Positions 54,627 through 64,000 of a stretch of DNA of 64,000 bases are shown here, piece after piece. Origin of the DNA: Carposina sasakii (lineage: Eukaryota > Arthropoda > Insecta > Lepidoptera > Carposinidae); contig CP053156.1 in the NCBI GenBank assembly GCA_014607495.2, positions 13,268,001 to 13,332,000 of the forward strand, read 5' to 3'. The translations under genes were made by a program, and so were the position numbers. Each line of letters begins with the position of its first letter. Within the stretch, counting starts at the first letter, position 1. Below the pieces are notes generated by a model that saw nothing but the letters and a program-made list of their open reading frames with translations, was not told where the DNA came from and did no database searches.

Positions 54627-56873
54627 GAGCAAATATTATTTAGTGTTAACAGTTACACGGATGTGAACAATTTAAATTAAAAGCAAAAGTTTAGTCCTTT
54701 ATAGCAAAAAATCGATAATTAGTTAACTACCCCCATTAGACTTTTCAAAGAAGTACTAAAGAAAACTTATAGTCGACAATATAACAACATTAGCACAACT
54801 AATTACCACATTAGCTAATCAGAAAAAAGTGATGCAGTCCAAAGATTGCATTGTTGCGCGATATTGCTAATTATTTAATCACCTATTTAGTCTCTTCAGA
54901 AGCCTAATTATTAGAATTACTTAATCACTTACCTAGTTACAATGAAACTAAACAATTACTTAACAATTCTTTATGGTATTTTTAATGTATCTAAAATTGA
55001 AAACTTATTTTGGTTGATCAATATCCCACTGAGGCGTGTGGTGTCCGGCAGAATAGAATAGCACCAACCCTCCATACACAGGGGCGTAAAAGGCGACTAA
55101 TACGCTTGTATTAGTCGCCGTTTAGCCTGAGCCTCAATAGACCAGAAAATGGGCAGCAGCATTTTCATTATACTATGGTCTTTTACATCGATCTCCAACC
55201 TGCCTGCCAAGCGTGGAGATTATGGCAACATTCTCCCACGGGAGAGGCTCAGGTCCAGCAGTGGACTGTTATGGCTGATGATGATGAATATCCCACTGAA
55301 AATAGATGTCTAAGTGCGGAAGTACAATAAACTTTTGCCTACCCTTTTGGAAGTAGACAGGGGATGCTAATTTTATATTTTGCGTGTTAAAATTCTGTGT
55401 TTCTCAACTAAACACGAAAAGGAACCGTTTCGTATGTAAAAATAAATAAAATATTTGATGATTTTTAAAAAAAAATCGGCAGTGATAACCGTTATTTGTA
55501 GTACGTCAAAAAATCATAAATAATTAGTACTAAAACTACCTGTAAGGATATTACGGTTTTCCTTGCCGTTTAAGAGATAATTAAATTTTTATTCTAGCTT
55601 CATACAAATTTTTCGTAAAAAATTATAAGTCCTTTGTTTTTGTGCAGATTGATGCGAGTATCATTTGAGTATATGATAATAACTAGTAGAAGCGATATTC
55701 GATTAGAAAATTCGGTATTTGCCACTTTTGATTCCTATGTCTATGAAAGCCGTTTTTCAGCCCACCGTGCGGTGGAGAGGATCTGAGTGTTTGCTCATTT
55801 TTGGCATGTTAGCTAAAGGTTGATTCATAATGTGCTGGGAAAGTTAATGTTTGAAAGTTCTGTATAGCACAAGTAAACTACTTAGGTATATTTTTGTTTG
55901 AAAAAAAAAAAAAAAACTATACTTCGGGATAGAACATGTGACACATAACCCAAATACCCATATCTCAGTCCAATATTTAATTAATTTTTCTTAGGGCCGA
56001 TTTTTTCATTTAATACTATTTCTTGATCAAGTTTTAAAGATAGACAGGACCTTTATTCATCAGTTAAAACTACATATACAGGATGTTTGTATGTGGCAAC
56101 CAGGCAAATATTGATATAGTGACTTCAGACCATGATTCTGAGTCGAAACCACAGAAAATTTTCGCAGGATAATTCCAAAATTTTCCGACTTTTTTATTTT
56201 TCAGGAAAAACAAAACTGTGTCGAAAACCACAGAAAACTTTCGCAGGAAAATTCCAAAATTTTCCGACTTCATTATTTTTTCACGAAAAAAAATTGTTTA
56301 GTTCTTTTAATTAGGCTTTAGATAATAACTATAAAATAAAATTTTAACATATAAATTTTTAAAAAGTTGTTCCCATAAAAGTTTAGATAACTGATTAACC
56401 CTAGTGGAAAGTCACAAGTGATCCAAAAAACAGCAATGTATCACACTATTGTGTGATACAAATAAGCCCATTTAACTAGTCATAGGGTCGCCCGATACAA
56501 TTGGCTCGGAAAACTAATATTACTAATAATCAAATTAAAAATCCATTTCCTGTAAGTAATATTTAACACTGTCGAATTACTTAACACAATGGACTTGTTC
56601 AGCAACACATTATTTGCCTGGCTATCACCCACACCCTGTATGGCTATTGCAAAGAATCTGCCCTTAGTATAGTAACAGTAGTAGTAGTAGTCGTGCGTGC
56701 GTGTCAAACAAAATCATTTAAAAAACACAAAAAAATTTTTTATGTGTGATAGATAACTGACATTACAGGGATGGATAATTGGGTACTCCCTACATGTTTT
56801 TGACTATTTAACATATTACCTACTTATTAGGCTTGTTTCTACATTATGAATATAATCGAAAGACTTATTAACG
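54627..56873. other. Gene-free stretch with several small repeats
   Basis: Family A (reverse) at about 55195-55280 (GAGGCTCAGGTCCAGCAGTG GACTG). A perfect 11-bp hairpin GGCGACTAATA/TATTAGTCGCC at 55092-55119. A two-copy tandem repeat of about 88 bp at 56137-56275 (GTCGAAA.CCACAGAAAA, TTTCGCAGGA.AATTCC, AAAATTTTCCGACTT). No gene was seen. Confidence 0.55.
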
Positions 56874-57168
56874 ACTAGTGGACGCCCGCGACTCCGTCCG
56901 CGTGGACTACAGAAAAAACAAAATGTCTAAATTATCCGGGATAAAAAGTAGCCTATATGTTAAGTGGGACCTGTCCCAATATATTACTGAAAACTGCATC
57001 GAAATCGGTTCAGCCGTTTCTGAGATTAGCGTGCACAAACGCACAGACAAAAATTCCAAAAATCATTATTTTGGGTACTATTGCGTTGATAAAGGTCTTC
57101 TATAATATTTTTTCTCATATATCTTCCATGTACAGACAGCGATCCGTTACATTTTTATTATATGTATG
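56874..57168 (-). mobile_element. Non-autonomous repeat family C (reverse), near complete
   Basis: ACTAGTGGACGCCCGCGACT CCGTCCGCGTGG, then GTTAAGTGGGACCTGTCCCA, TTCTGAGATTAGCGTGCACA and CCGTTACATTTTTATTATAT. Abuts family E copy 3. Confidence 0.75.
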
Positions 57169-57171
57169 CAT

Positions 57172-57545
57172 GGTGTTTCTTCGTTGCCACCCTTAACGAA
57201 GGGTACGTACTCTATACATCAAATAAAGTAAGTTTATGCAAAAAAAAAAATGCTGGGAAACGATGTATTTTTTTTTATTACTTGATCAGGCGAAATTTAT
57301 AGTGTTCAGTGTTTATGCTAGTTTTTTCATAGACAGATATTAATTATTTCTCGTGAAAAAATCATGCTACACGCGTCAATGTACATTTATGCTGAAAAAC
57401 GTAGTCTATTTACTCAACTTTGGACCCTAATATTTTGGAAACCAGATACTTCCCAGGTATGCTTCCATGGAGAAAAATGATCGTGATGATGAGATTCTGT
57501 AGTTTTCGGGAACGTTGACGAACAAAAATCATCCTATAGATAGGT
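57172..57545 (+). repeat. Dispersed repeat family E, copy 3
   Basis: Complete-looking copy with TTCGTTGCCACCCTTAACGA, CATAGACAGATATTAATTAT, CTTCCCAGGTATGCTTCCAT and CGGGAACGTTGACGAACAAA. See the copies at 740 and 45436. Confidence 0.75.
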
Positions 57546-58345
57546 GTACGAGACTTTACAAGATAAGTCAAACCTCATACCTTCGAAGCCTACAAAATGT
57601 TATCTTAAAAAATTGCTGAGAGTACGCTGTTTTTCTAACCATTAGCTAAACAATAAAGATAACACAATAACGGTGCGATCAATTTAACTAGATGGCGCTA
57701 TTTAAAAAAACGTAAATTGTTAGTCATCTTAATATACTTGAGAACAACATAGAAATCTATTCAAGAGATTATTTCAGTCGTACAGCCTGTCATTGAAATT
57801 CCTATTTTCTGATCCTAATTTTTTTTAATGATAAAGTGCTCTAGTTTTGATTCATACCGTTCTGAGATGAAATTATAACTAGATTCAGTGACAGCACTTA
57901 AAAAATGGCACCACAAATAGCTGCTCAATTGTATGGCTGACCATCTATTGTCATAAATTGATACAAGGAAAGTCGAGTCTTATGGTAACTACATAAGATT
58001 CAAGTTTAAAAATCTAATCTAATGCAGTTATTACGTTTATATAGATTTACTGGTGCCACTTTTTATAAAGATTTCATTATGAAACCCCGCGTCTACCTAT
58101 AAACACGTCACTGATACCGTTATAATATGTAGAGATATTATTATTCCACAAACCTCTATTCGGACGAGGTCTTAACTCCATGTTGACCATCGCACTAGGT
58201 GTATTGTTAATTACTTCCATTTTGCTGTCAAAATCACTGAACTATACACTACATAAGCGACAGGTAACAATGAATCGATGACACAGAATGCGTCAATACG
58301 CGATAATGTATAAAAAACATTTAAGTTTATCTTAGATAAGGTCGT
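57546..58345. other. Gene-free stretch
   Basis: No coding, RNA or repeat feature was supported. Confidence 0.45.
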
Positions 58346-58347
58346 TT

Positions 58348-58378
<31 letters not shown>

Positions 58379-58409
58379 ATATAATATAGGTTTTTTTACA
58401 ATTTTAATG

Positions 58410-58449
58410 AAGGGTCACATAATCCCTGGGTGGTTTATGCGTGACCCTT
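58410..58449 (-). repeat. Hairpin in the LINE 3' UTR
   Basis: AAGGGTCACATAA pairs with TTATGCGTGACCCTT (one bulge) around TCCCTGGGTGGT. It sits between the ORF2 stop and the poly(A) tail, where some LINEs carry the RNA stem-loop recognised by their reverse transcriptase. Confidence 0.65.
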
Positions 58450-58495
58450 GTCCCCCACCACTTATATCTAAGTACTTATAAATACTACTTACTTT

Positions 58496-61381
58496 CTATT
58501 CCTCGTTACATGTGGGACCGGTTTTACATTGTTGTAGGAAATACTTTTTTAATATCTGTTTATGGTTGTCCCCGCACAGGGACTCAATGACCTCATATGG
58601 TAGCTCATTGAGTACCCGCGGCAGCAAGCATGCGTCAGTTCGCCTGCCGTAATTGTTATTGAATCGAGGAATCACAAATGTAGGTATATAAGATAGTGTT
58701 CGTAATGAACCTGGCCGCGTACGGCGTGTTAAATTAGCAATATTTAACTCTTGTTCGCACAATATCAACAACTTTGTTTTATTGTATATGTCAATGACTT
58801 TACAGTATTCGAATAGTGCTTTGTTATTCTCTTTATATTTAATTTTTATCTTGGATGGTACAATCTTTTTTAGAATGCTAAGTTGCAATTTATATATGTT
58901 ATCTATGTATGTATTATATGTTCTGCCATAGCTACTTAGCCCGTAGCCTATTACTGAGTCAGCCAAAGATAGGTAAAGCAGTCTTAGTATCTTATATGGA
59001 AGTTTATGTCTTAAGATAACTAATTTCCCCATTATCGCTCTCAGCCGTTTGCATATGAGTTCGGTGTGCGCCCCCCAGTTGAAATTATTATCTATTAACA
59101 TACCTAGATACATATGTTCACTGACCAATTCCAGGCTATTGCATTTGCCGGTACATATATTATTTTGGTGCATACATTGGTGCTCGTGGGCCACGATCCT
59201 GGGTGTTATTTTAGCTCTTAGGTATGGGGAATGTATATGCATTAGTTTAGTTTTTTGTTCGTTGATGACTAACCCAATATCGTGCGCCCATTTACATAAT
59301 GTATCATAGTTTGTCTGTAGCCTCGTTTGCGCCTCTTCTATATTTTTGTGTGCAAACAATAGGCAAGTGTCATCTGCAAACTGGTATACAGAGCCTCCTT
59401 TGAAGATATTGCACATATCGTTGACGTACATAAGGTACTCGGTCGGTGCAAGTATTGATCCTTGTGCTGAACCCATTTCGGTAGGTATTTGTTTACTGCG
59501 TTTATCAACAATGCTCACTGACGTGAATCGTCCTTTGTGATAATCTTTGAACCATTCTAGCAGTGGGCCCTGTATACCATTCTGCTCTAACTTACTATAC
59601 AATGTTGCATAATTCAGTGTTTCAAATGCCTTACTGAAGTCTACAAATATTGCTAAGACATGTTGTTTATTATGGAGATAATAATTTACTTCGTTAGTGA
59701 ATTTACTAATTAATTGACCTGTATTCTTTTTCTGCTGGAATCCGTATTGATTGCCGTGAATGATTTTATTTTGTGTTAGGTATTTATTTAGTTCATTGCC
59801 AAAGTATCTTTCTATAATTTTGTCTATACATGATAATATAGTTATTGGTCTATAGTTATTTATATCTACACAACTACCTTTTTTATGCACTGGTCTTATA
59901 ATTCCTAATTTGAGGTCGTTCGGGTATTGTGATGTGGAGATGCATGTGTTAATTAGGTGGGTGATTAATGGTGTTATTTTATCGTTTATAGTTTTTATGT
60001 CGTGGGCCCTTATCCCATCGGCACCCGGGCTTTTTTTTTCATTCATATGTTTAATTATCACATGCACTATCCTGTCACTCACCTTTCTTATTCTCATACA
60101 TGTATTTGGTACATTGTTATATGCCTCCTTATGTAATAATGGTATGTTACATGGACTACATATTTTTTTAACATTGTTTTGAAATCCATCTGCGAAATTG
60201 TTACTTAGTTTATTTATATCACCATTTTTAAATGCCTTTGTTATTACTTCGTCTACTGACTTTATGGTTCTCCCACATAGTTTATTAATTAATTCCCACA
60301 TCTTTTTTGGTTTATTAAAATTTTCACATATTAGGTTCTTTGTGTACATATTTTTTATTTTATTTATATGTTTGTTCGTTTTATTTCTGTATCTATTATA
60401 TAACAATCTATTATCTAAGTTACTTTCATCCCTTTTCCATATTGCGAATAGTTCATCTCTCTTAGTACACATAGCAGTTATACTCTTGCAATTCCATGGA
60501 CATTCTTTTCTTTTACTTATATTTGTCTTAAACTTTATTCTATTGTTATTGTATACATTCTTAAATTTATCAGATATAAAATTATAAATCTCATTGGGGC
60601 TTTGGTATGCTAGAGCCTGGTTCCAGTCAATATTCTGTAGGTCTTTTTTTACTTGTATGTTATCTAATTTTGATGCGTATATATATTGTTTGCTGTTATT
60701 TTTTGTATTATTTGCGATGGACAGACCGGTTATGAAATGGTCGGCAAGTGAATTGTTTATTATTGTTGTTCGGATATGTCTGTTTGCACATCTGCCTGCA
60801 TCACGCATGAATATGTGATCTATACATGATTTGGTAAATATGTCTAATTTCCTTTCGACCCTCGTATACTGACTGATACCACACTCAAACCCTAGTTCGT
60901 ATAACGTGTTAAGGTAACTACTAACAGTAGTATTTTGTTTTTTTAGGTCTATGTTGATGTCACCAATTAAAATACAGCTATTATTCATTGGGTACTTACA
61001 TAGGATATTAGATAACTCCTTTATAAATCGACATTTGTTCAAACTCGGTGGTCTGTACACTACACATATGCCTATAAGTTCATTATCACATGTTTCTATT
61101 TCCCCCATCATGCACTCAAAATTACATGTAAAAACTGTGTGCCTGGTAAATATAATACTATTATGTACGTATATGATGACTCCTCCTCCTTTTTTTGCGT
61201 TCCTCAATTCCGTGTACATAGTGTAGTCCTCCATCTCAAACATACACGTTCTTGCATCCGATATATTAGCTTCACATATTGCCACGATATGTACGAGTCG
61301 CGAGCTGTTCATTACGATGTATTCCAGTTGGTTAAAGTTGTAAGCCATGGATCTGATATTGACGTGCAGTACTGTCAGCAT
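58496..61381 (-). CDS. LINE ORF2: endonuclease and reverse transcriptase, intact
   Basis: 961 residues without interruption. The N-terminal 230 or so residues are an APE-type endonuclease: LHVNIRSM, KKGGGVIIYV, CVVYRPPS, ILIGDINIDL, CIDHIFMR and the terminal LADHFIT (usually SDH). About residues 440-700 are the reverse transcriptase: EKKSPGADGI, IRPVHKKGS, NYRPITILSCIDKIIER, FVDFSKAFETLNY (first Asp), GSAQGSILAPTEYLMYVNDM and the catalytic VYQFADDTCLLFAH. A C-terminal region with SYIPTFVIPRFNNNYGRRTD and LPRVLNELPYEV follows. In many LINEs the block before the catalytic box reads PQGS.LGP, while here it is AQGSILAP. It nicks target DNA and primes reverse transcription. Likely a functional or recently functional copy. 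Confidence 0.93.
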   Translation of the reverse strand: MLTVLHVNIRSMAYNFNQLEYIVMNSSRLVHIVAICEANISDARTCMFEMEDYTMYTELRNAKKGGGVIIYVHNSIIFTRHTVFTCNFECMMGEIETCDNELIGICVVYRPPSLNKCRFIKELSNILCKYPMNNSCILIGDINIDLKKQNTTVSSYLNTLYELGFECGISQYTRVERKLDIFTKSCIDHIFMRDAGRCANRHIRTTIINNSLADHFITGLSIANNTKNNSKQYIYASKLDNIQVKKDLQNIDWNQALAYQSPNEIYNFISDKFKNVYNNNRIKFKTNISKRKECPWNCKSITAMCTKRDELFAIWKRDESNLDNRLLYNRYRNKTNKHINKIKNMYTKNLICENFNKPKKMWELINKLCGRTIKSVDEVITKAFKNGDINKLSNNFADGFQNNVKKICSPCNIPLLHKEAYNNVPNTCMRIRKVSDRIVHVIIKHMNEKKSPGADGIRAHDIKTINDKITPLITHLINTCISTSQYPNDLKLGIIRPVHKKGSCVDINNYRPITILSCIDKIIERYFGNELNKYLTQNKIIHGNQYGFQQKKNTGQLISKFTNEVNYYLHNKQHVLAIFVDFSKAFETLNYATLYSKLEQNGIQGPLLEWFKDYHKGRFTSVSIVDKRSKQIPTEMGSAQGSILAPTEYLMYVNDMCNIFKGGSVYQFADDTCLLFAHKNIEEAQTRLQTNYDTLCKWAHDIGLVINEQKTKLMHIHSPYLRAKITPRIVAHEHQCMHQNNICTGKCNSLELVSEHMYLGMLIDNNFNWGAHTELICKRLRAIMGKLVILRHKLPYKILRLLYLSLADSVIGYGLSSYGRTYNTYIDNIYKLQLSILKKIVPSKIKIKYKENNKALFEYCKVIDIYNKTKLLILCEQELNIANLTRRTRPGSLRTLSYIPTFVIPRFNNNYGRRTDACLLPRVLNELPYEVIESLCGDNHKQILKKYFLQQCKTGPTCNEE

Positions 61382-61506
61382 ATTGTGGCGAAAGGGGATC
61401 CCATCTGTGAATTCATTCCACGTGTTGTTATTTTCCTCTGATATTACCTTTATGCTGCCCTCTGTTATAAATATTATTTTTTGTTTGGTTGGATTTCTAT
61501 TTATTT

Positions 61507-62561
61507 TTATTGGGTTTTATTTCTTTCGCCTGCTAGTCTCTCTATGTCAGCTTCCGATCTTATATAGTGGGCTTTGTCGTTGTCTTCTCTTCGTGCCATT
61601 ATGGATCCGCCTTTATACCATACATATTTATATAGGTTAGTGGACTTTAGCTTTTGTTTAGCCTTCCATAGTAGGTATGCATTATTTGGGGTGAGCGATT
61701 CACGTATGTATATTTTTTCATATTCTTCTTTGCTTGTATTCCATTCCTTCGCTGCTTGCTTCGCGCCTGACAACCATCTCTTAGTTATCTATTATATCTC
61801 CGATAATTATTATCGTATCTTCTTGGCATCTCTTTATATATTTCTTATCCTGATTGGTTGTTTGATCATTTCTTACTCGTTTCTCTTCTGTATGTTCATA
61901 TCTCTTCGCTTGTTTTATCGGTCTGCGTGCTTCATTCCTAATTCTTTCTAGTTGTCTCTGATTGTATCTGCTGTTCTATAGTATACCTGTATTGGTTAGC
62001 TTTGACAATTCTTGTATGTCTCGTTCTATATATATTTCTAGGTATTTCATAGTTCTCTATAGCGTTTATTTTTTGGTCTAGTATGTTGTTCTTCAAGGCC
62101 AGATTTTTGCATTGATTTTTAAGGTCAGTGCACTGTCTCTCAATAGTATTGATGTTATCTATGTAACCGTTGACTTTGGCTTCGTAGTCGTCTATTTTGT
62201 TCGAATAGAATTGCATTGTTGTAGTCAGTTCGTCGCGTATTACCTGACGTACTTCACGTAACATACGTGTCATCATAGTTTGGTAATCAATACGATGGTC
62301 TTCGTTATTAGGTATTTGTTCTGCGTCGGTATTATCCTCGTCTTCTGGGTCGGGCATAATGCACGAGAGGCGCTTTGGTTTTTTCAATGTACCTGCGCAA
62401 GCGCGACATTTCCAGTCGACTGACTCCGTTGCGTATAATGTATTTAATTGTTCGGGTGTAATAGATGCACATGCAGCATGTATCCACTTATTACATTTGC
62501 TGCATTGAATGCCCGGACTTTTGGTGTTAACCAGTCGGTTGCATTTATAACACTTCACCAT
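61507..62561 (-). pseudogene. LINE ORF1: PHD finger, coiled coil and C-terminal domain, frame broken
   Basis: From ATG 62561 the first 207 residues contain a C4HC3 PHD finger (Cys 4, 7, 20, 23, His 28, Cys 31, 52, 55). An acidic linker (PDPEDEDNTDAEQIPNNEDH) and a heptad-rich coiled coil (about residues 95-170) follow. The frame stops near 61938. A second frame (RIRNEARRPIKQAKRYEH..., 61950-61790) and a third (61773-61507: SGAKQAAKEWNTS, YIRESLTPNNAYLLWKAKQK LK, YVWYKGGSIMARREDNDKA) carry the rest. The last part resembles the C-terminal domain of the baculovirus FP-type found in insect LINE ORF1s. Part of the middle domain seems missing. ORF1 protein binds element RNA, so this copy would need ORF1 supplied in trans. 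Confidence 0.82.
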
Positions 62562-62660
62562 TGTTTTTATTATAGATTTACTCGATTGTTCGATGCTTCT
62601 AATATTTTGCGCACGCGTCTAACCGGTTCCGCGTCGGGCGGGGGACTGTGATACTGCGTA

Positions 62661-63325
62661 TACTAGTATTTGGACCGATATTTCCCATTTAATCGGATGA
62701 CATAAATTTTAATAATTACGCACATAACCTATTGCGTTTAACTCTATTGAAAATATAAAGAGATTTATTTACTTTAATATTTTTGCATTAAGAATGTACT
62801 AACATTAACGCTGGGGAGTTATCGGTGACCCCGAAGACCATTAAATACTTATGTTGGTGGGTGAAGCTGTGAGGGCTAATTCTTGTGTGGAAGATCTCTA
62901 ACTCTTGCTAGGAAATTAAACACGCGAGCCACTTGGAAACACTTGTATTTTATTTCGGACATTTAGTGGAAGTGGAAGTGACAGACAATGGAGAATGGTG
63001 TTGCCAACTCAAACCATTTATCACTTACTTAATTTATTGTTGGGGTTGCCAACAACTTACATACATACGTTTGTAAGGACTTTTGTTACTAACAATATAT
63101 GGACTACCATCTGAAATCAATGATTTATTAATATAATTATGTGCCGGGGTTCCTTTAGCATAGCATAAGTTAAGCATTTTAATTTTTTTTTATCTAAAAG
63201 GACAATTATAAGTTGCTAAATCATCGTCTGAGAGAACGCCCCTGAGTTCCTTTGTCGACTTTTATTCTAGTAAAGCCTCGCATTAGCACAGGAAACGAGT
63301 ATGTATGGAGCACCAGTCGTATCAA
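62661..63325. other. Gene-free stretch
   Basis: No gene. Positions 63195-63290 are the 3' part of a family B repeat (TTGCTAAATCATCGTCTGAG AGAACGCCCCTGAG, TTCTAGTAAAGCCTCGCATT). Confidence 0.5.
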
Positions 63326-64000
63326 CAATTCATTAGGGTACATACCTAAATTAGGGACAGACAATGTTTTACACTGACATATGAACAGAACAAATTACCA
63401 ATATTTATATATTAAAATCAAAATAGGACGTTTGCTATCAGAGATCAGATAAGTAATGATTAACTAGACGTATTTAATCGATACGATATTCAAATACATG
63501 CTTAATTTTACAAAGAAATGGTTATAAATGTATATGGCGCAGAATAAAATGATGCGTAAATATAATCAAAACTGGTTCCTAGTTATTTTTTGTACCTATG
63601 CTAGAGGTAATGTAGAAAAACCTATTACGTTACTTTAGAATCGTTTTTGGAGCTCGTTAATAAGGTATATTCTTGCTTGTAGCTGTTATTATTACATATT
63701 CATCATTATCAGTCATGAGAAGTCCACTGCTGAACACAGGCCTCCCCCAACAACCTCCTCTCCGACCGGTCGGAAGCGGCCTGCATCCAACCGATGCCCG
63801 CGACCTTGGCTGATCGTCCCTCCAACTCGCGGGTGGCCTTCCCTTACATTACATATTACGTAGTTACGTAGGCTAATTACAGAGTCGGGATCATGGACAA
63901 AGTCCGAAACAAGATTATCCAGCAAAAGACCAAAGTCATAACATATAATCTCGAAGTCGTAGAACCGAAGGACGGTAGAGTAAGCGGGTTCTTGATTGGA
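63326..64000. repeat. Right copy of the long direct repeat
   Basis: Matches 3-693 with several small indels: the right copy lacks ACAT near 63470, has AATGTATATGGCG near 63528 and lacks CTATTAGCTAG near 63570. It runs off the right edge at TTCTTGATTGGA, which corresponds to about 695 on the left, so the true repeat is longer. Divergence shows it is not an identical assembly duplicate. Confidence 0.85.

Larger units (their letters stand above)
58346..62660 (-). mobile_element. Near full-length LINE (two ORFs, poly(A) tail)
   Basis: The 3' end is a 22- to 23-nt poly(A) tail (poly-T on the plus strand at 58346-58368). Upstream on the minus strand are a short 3' UTR with a hairpin, ORF2 (61381-58496) and ORF1 (62561-61507, broken). 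The 5' UTR reaches at least the GC-rich patch near 62640. Target-site duplications were not identified. The two-ORF layout with a PHD-type ORF1 is known from CR1/Jockey-group elements. The intact ORF2 and clean tail mean a young insertion. Confidence 0.88.

Noticed and set aside
54099..54666. Apparent long frames across 54.1-54.7 kb
   Set aside because: They consist almost entirely of N.
59049..61441. Plus-strand frames opposite the LINE
   Set aside because: They are antisense shadows of the intact minus-strand EN-RT ORF. They show no motifs of their own.

Overview
The window reads as an AT-rich, repeat-laden insect chromosome fragment, most likely from a moth or butterfly (Lepidoptera). The reasons are split exons with GT-AG introns, insect-type non-LTR, Ty3/Gypsy-like and BEL/Pao-like retrotransposon debris, short repeats of the kind common in lepidopteran genomes (CACTGCTG...AGGCCTCCCCC, CGGAGTCGCGGGCGTCCACTAGT), and a CCTAA (TTAGG-type) repeat. 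There is no bacterial gene organisation. A run of exactly 500 N at 54127-54626 is a scaffold gap.

Left end (about 1-6.6 kb): five exons on the minus strand (6538 down to 2253) encode the N-terminal and macro-domain half of a GDAP2-like protein. The remaining exons, expected to hold the CRAL-TRIO/SEC14 half, are not seen and should lie left of the window. Exons 3, 4 and 5 each end in a tandem array (65-, 100- and 36-bp units), and each unit repeats the exon's 3' end together with its GTGAGT splice donor. This is the most unusual structure in the window. Exons 3 and 4 also have frame breaks at the array edges.

Middle (about 6.6-34 kb): mostly intergenic or intronic sequence carrying inverted-repeat elements, non-autonomous repeats, a 45-bp tandem repeat, two LINE reverse-transcriptase relics and a tRNA-derived SINE-like piece. 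I see no convincing host gene here.

About 34-40 kb: a cluster of small membrane-protein genes. There is an 82-residue single-pass protein on the minus strand, a single TM-encoding exon at 36415 on the plus strand, and a complete-looking two-exon gene (38690-40142, 319 residues) for a signal-anchored protein with an ectodomain full of N-glycosylation sequons. The 36415 and 38690 exons resemble each other. I recognise no named family. Between them lie an 857-bp inverted-repeat element built from TTTCATGAAA palindromes with an internal CCTAA run, and a TA-flanked MITE.

Right half (about 40-64 kb): repeats, then a decayed Ty3/Gypsy-like pol on the minus strand (49.4-52.3 kb) abutting a decayed BEL/Pao-like gag on the plus strand (53.2-54.1 kb) that runs into the gap. 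A LINE follows on the minus strand (58.35-62.66 kb) with an intact 961-residue endonuclease/reverse transcriptase ORF but a broken PHD-finger ORF1. The last 675 bp repeat, with small indels, the first roughly 695 bp of the window in the same orientation.
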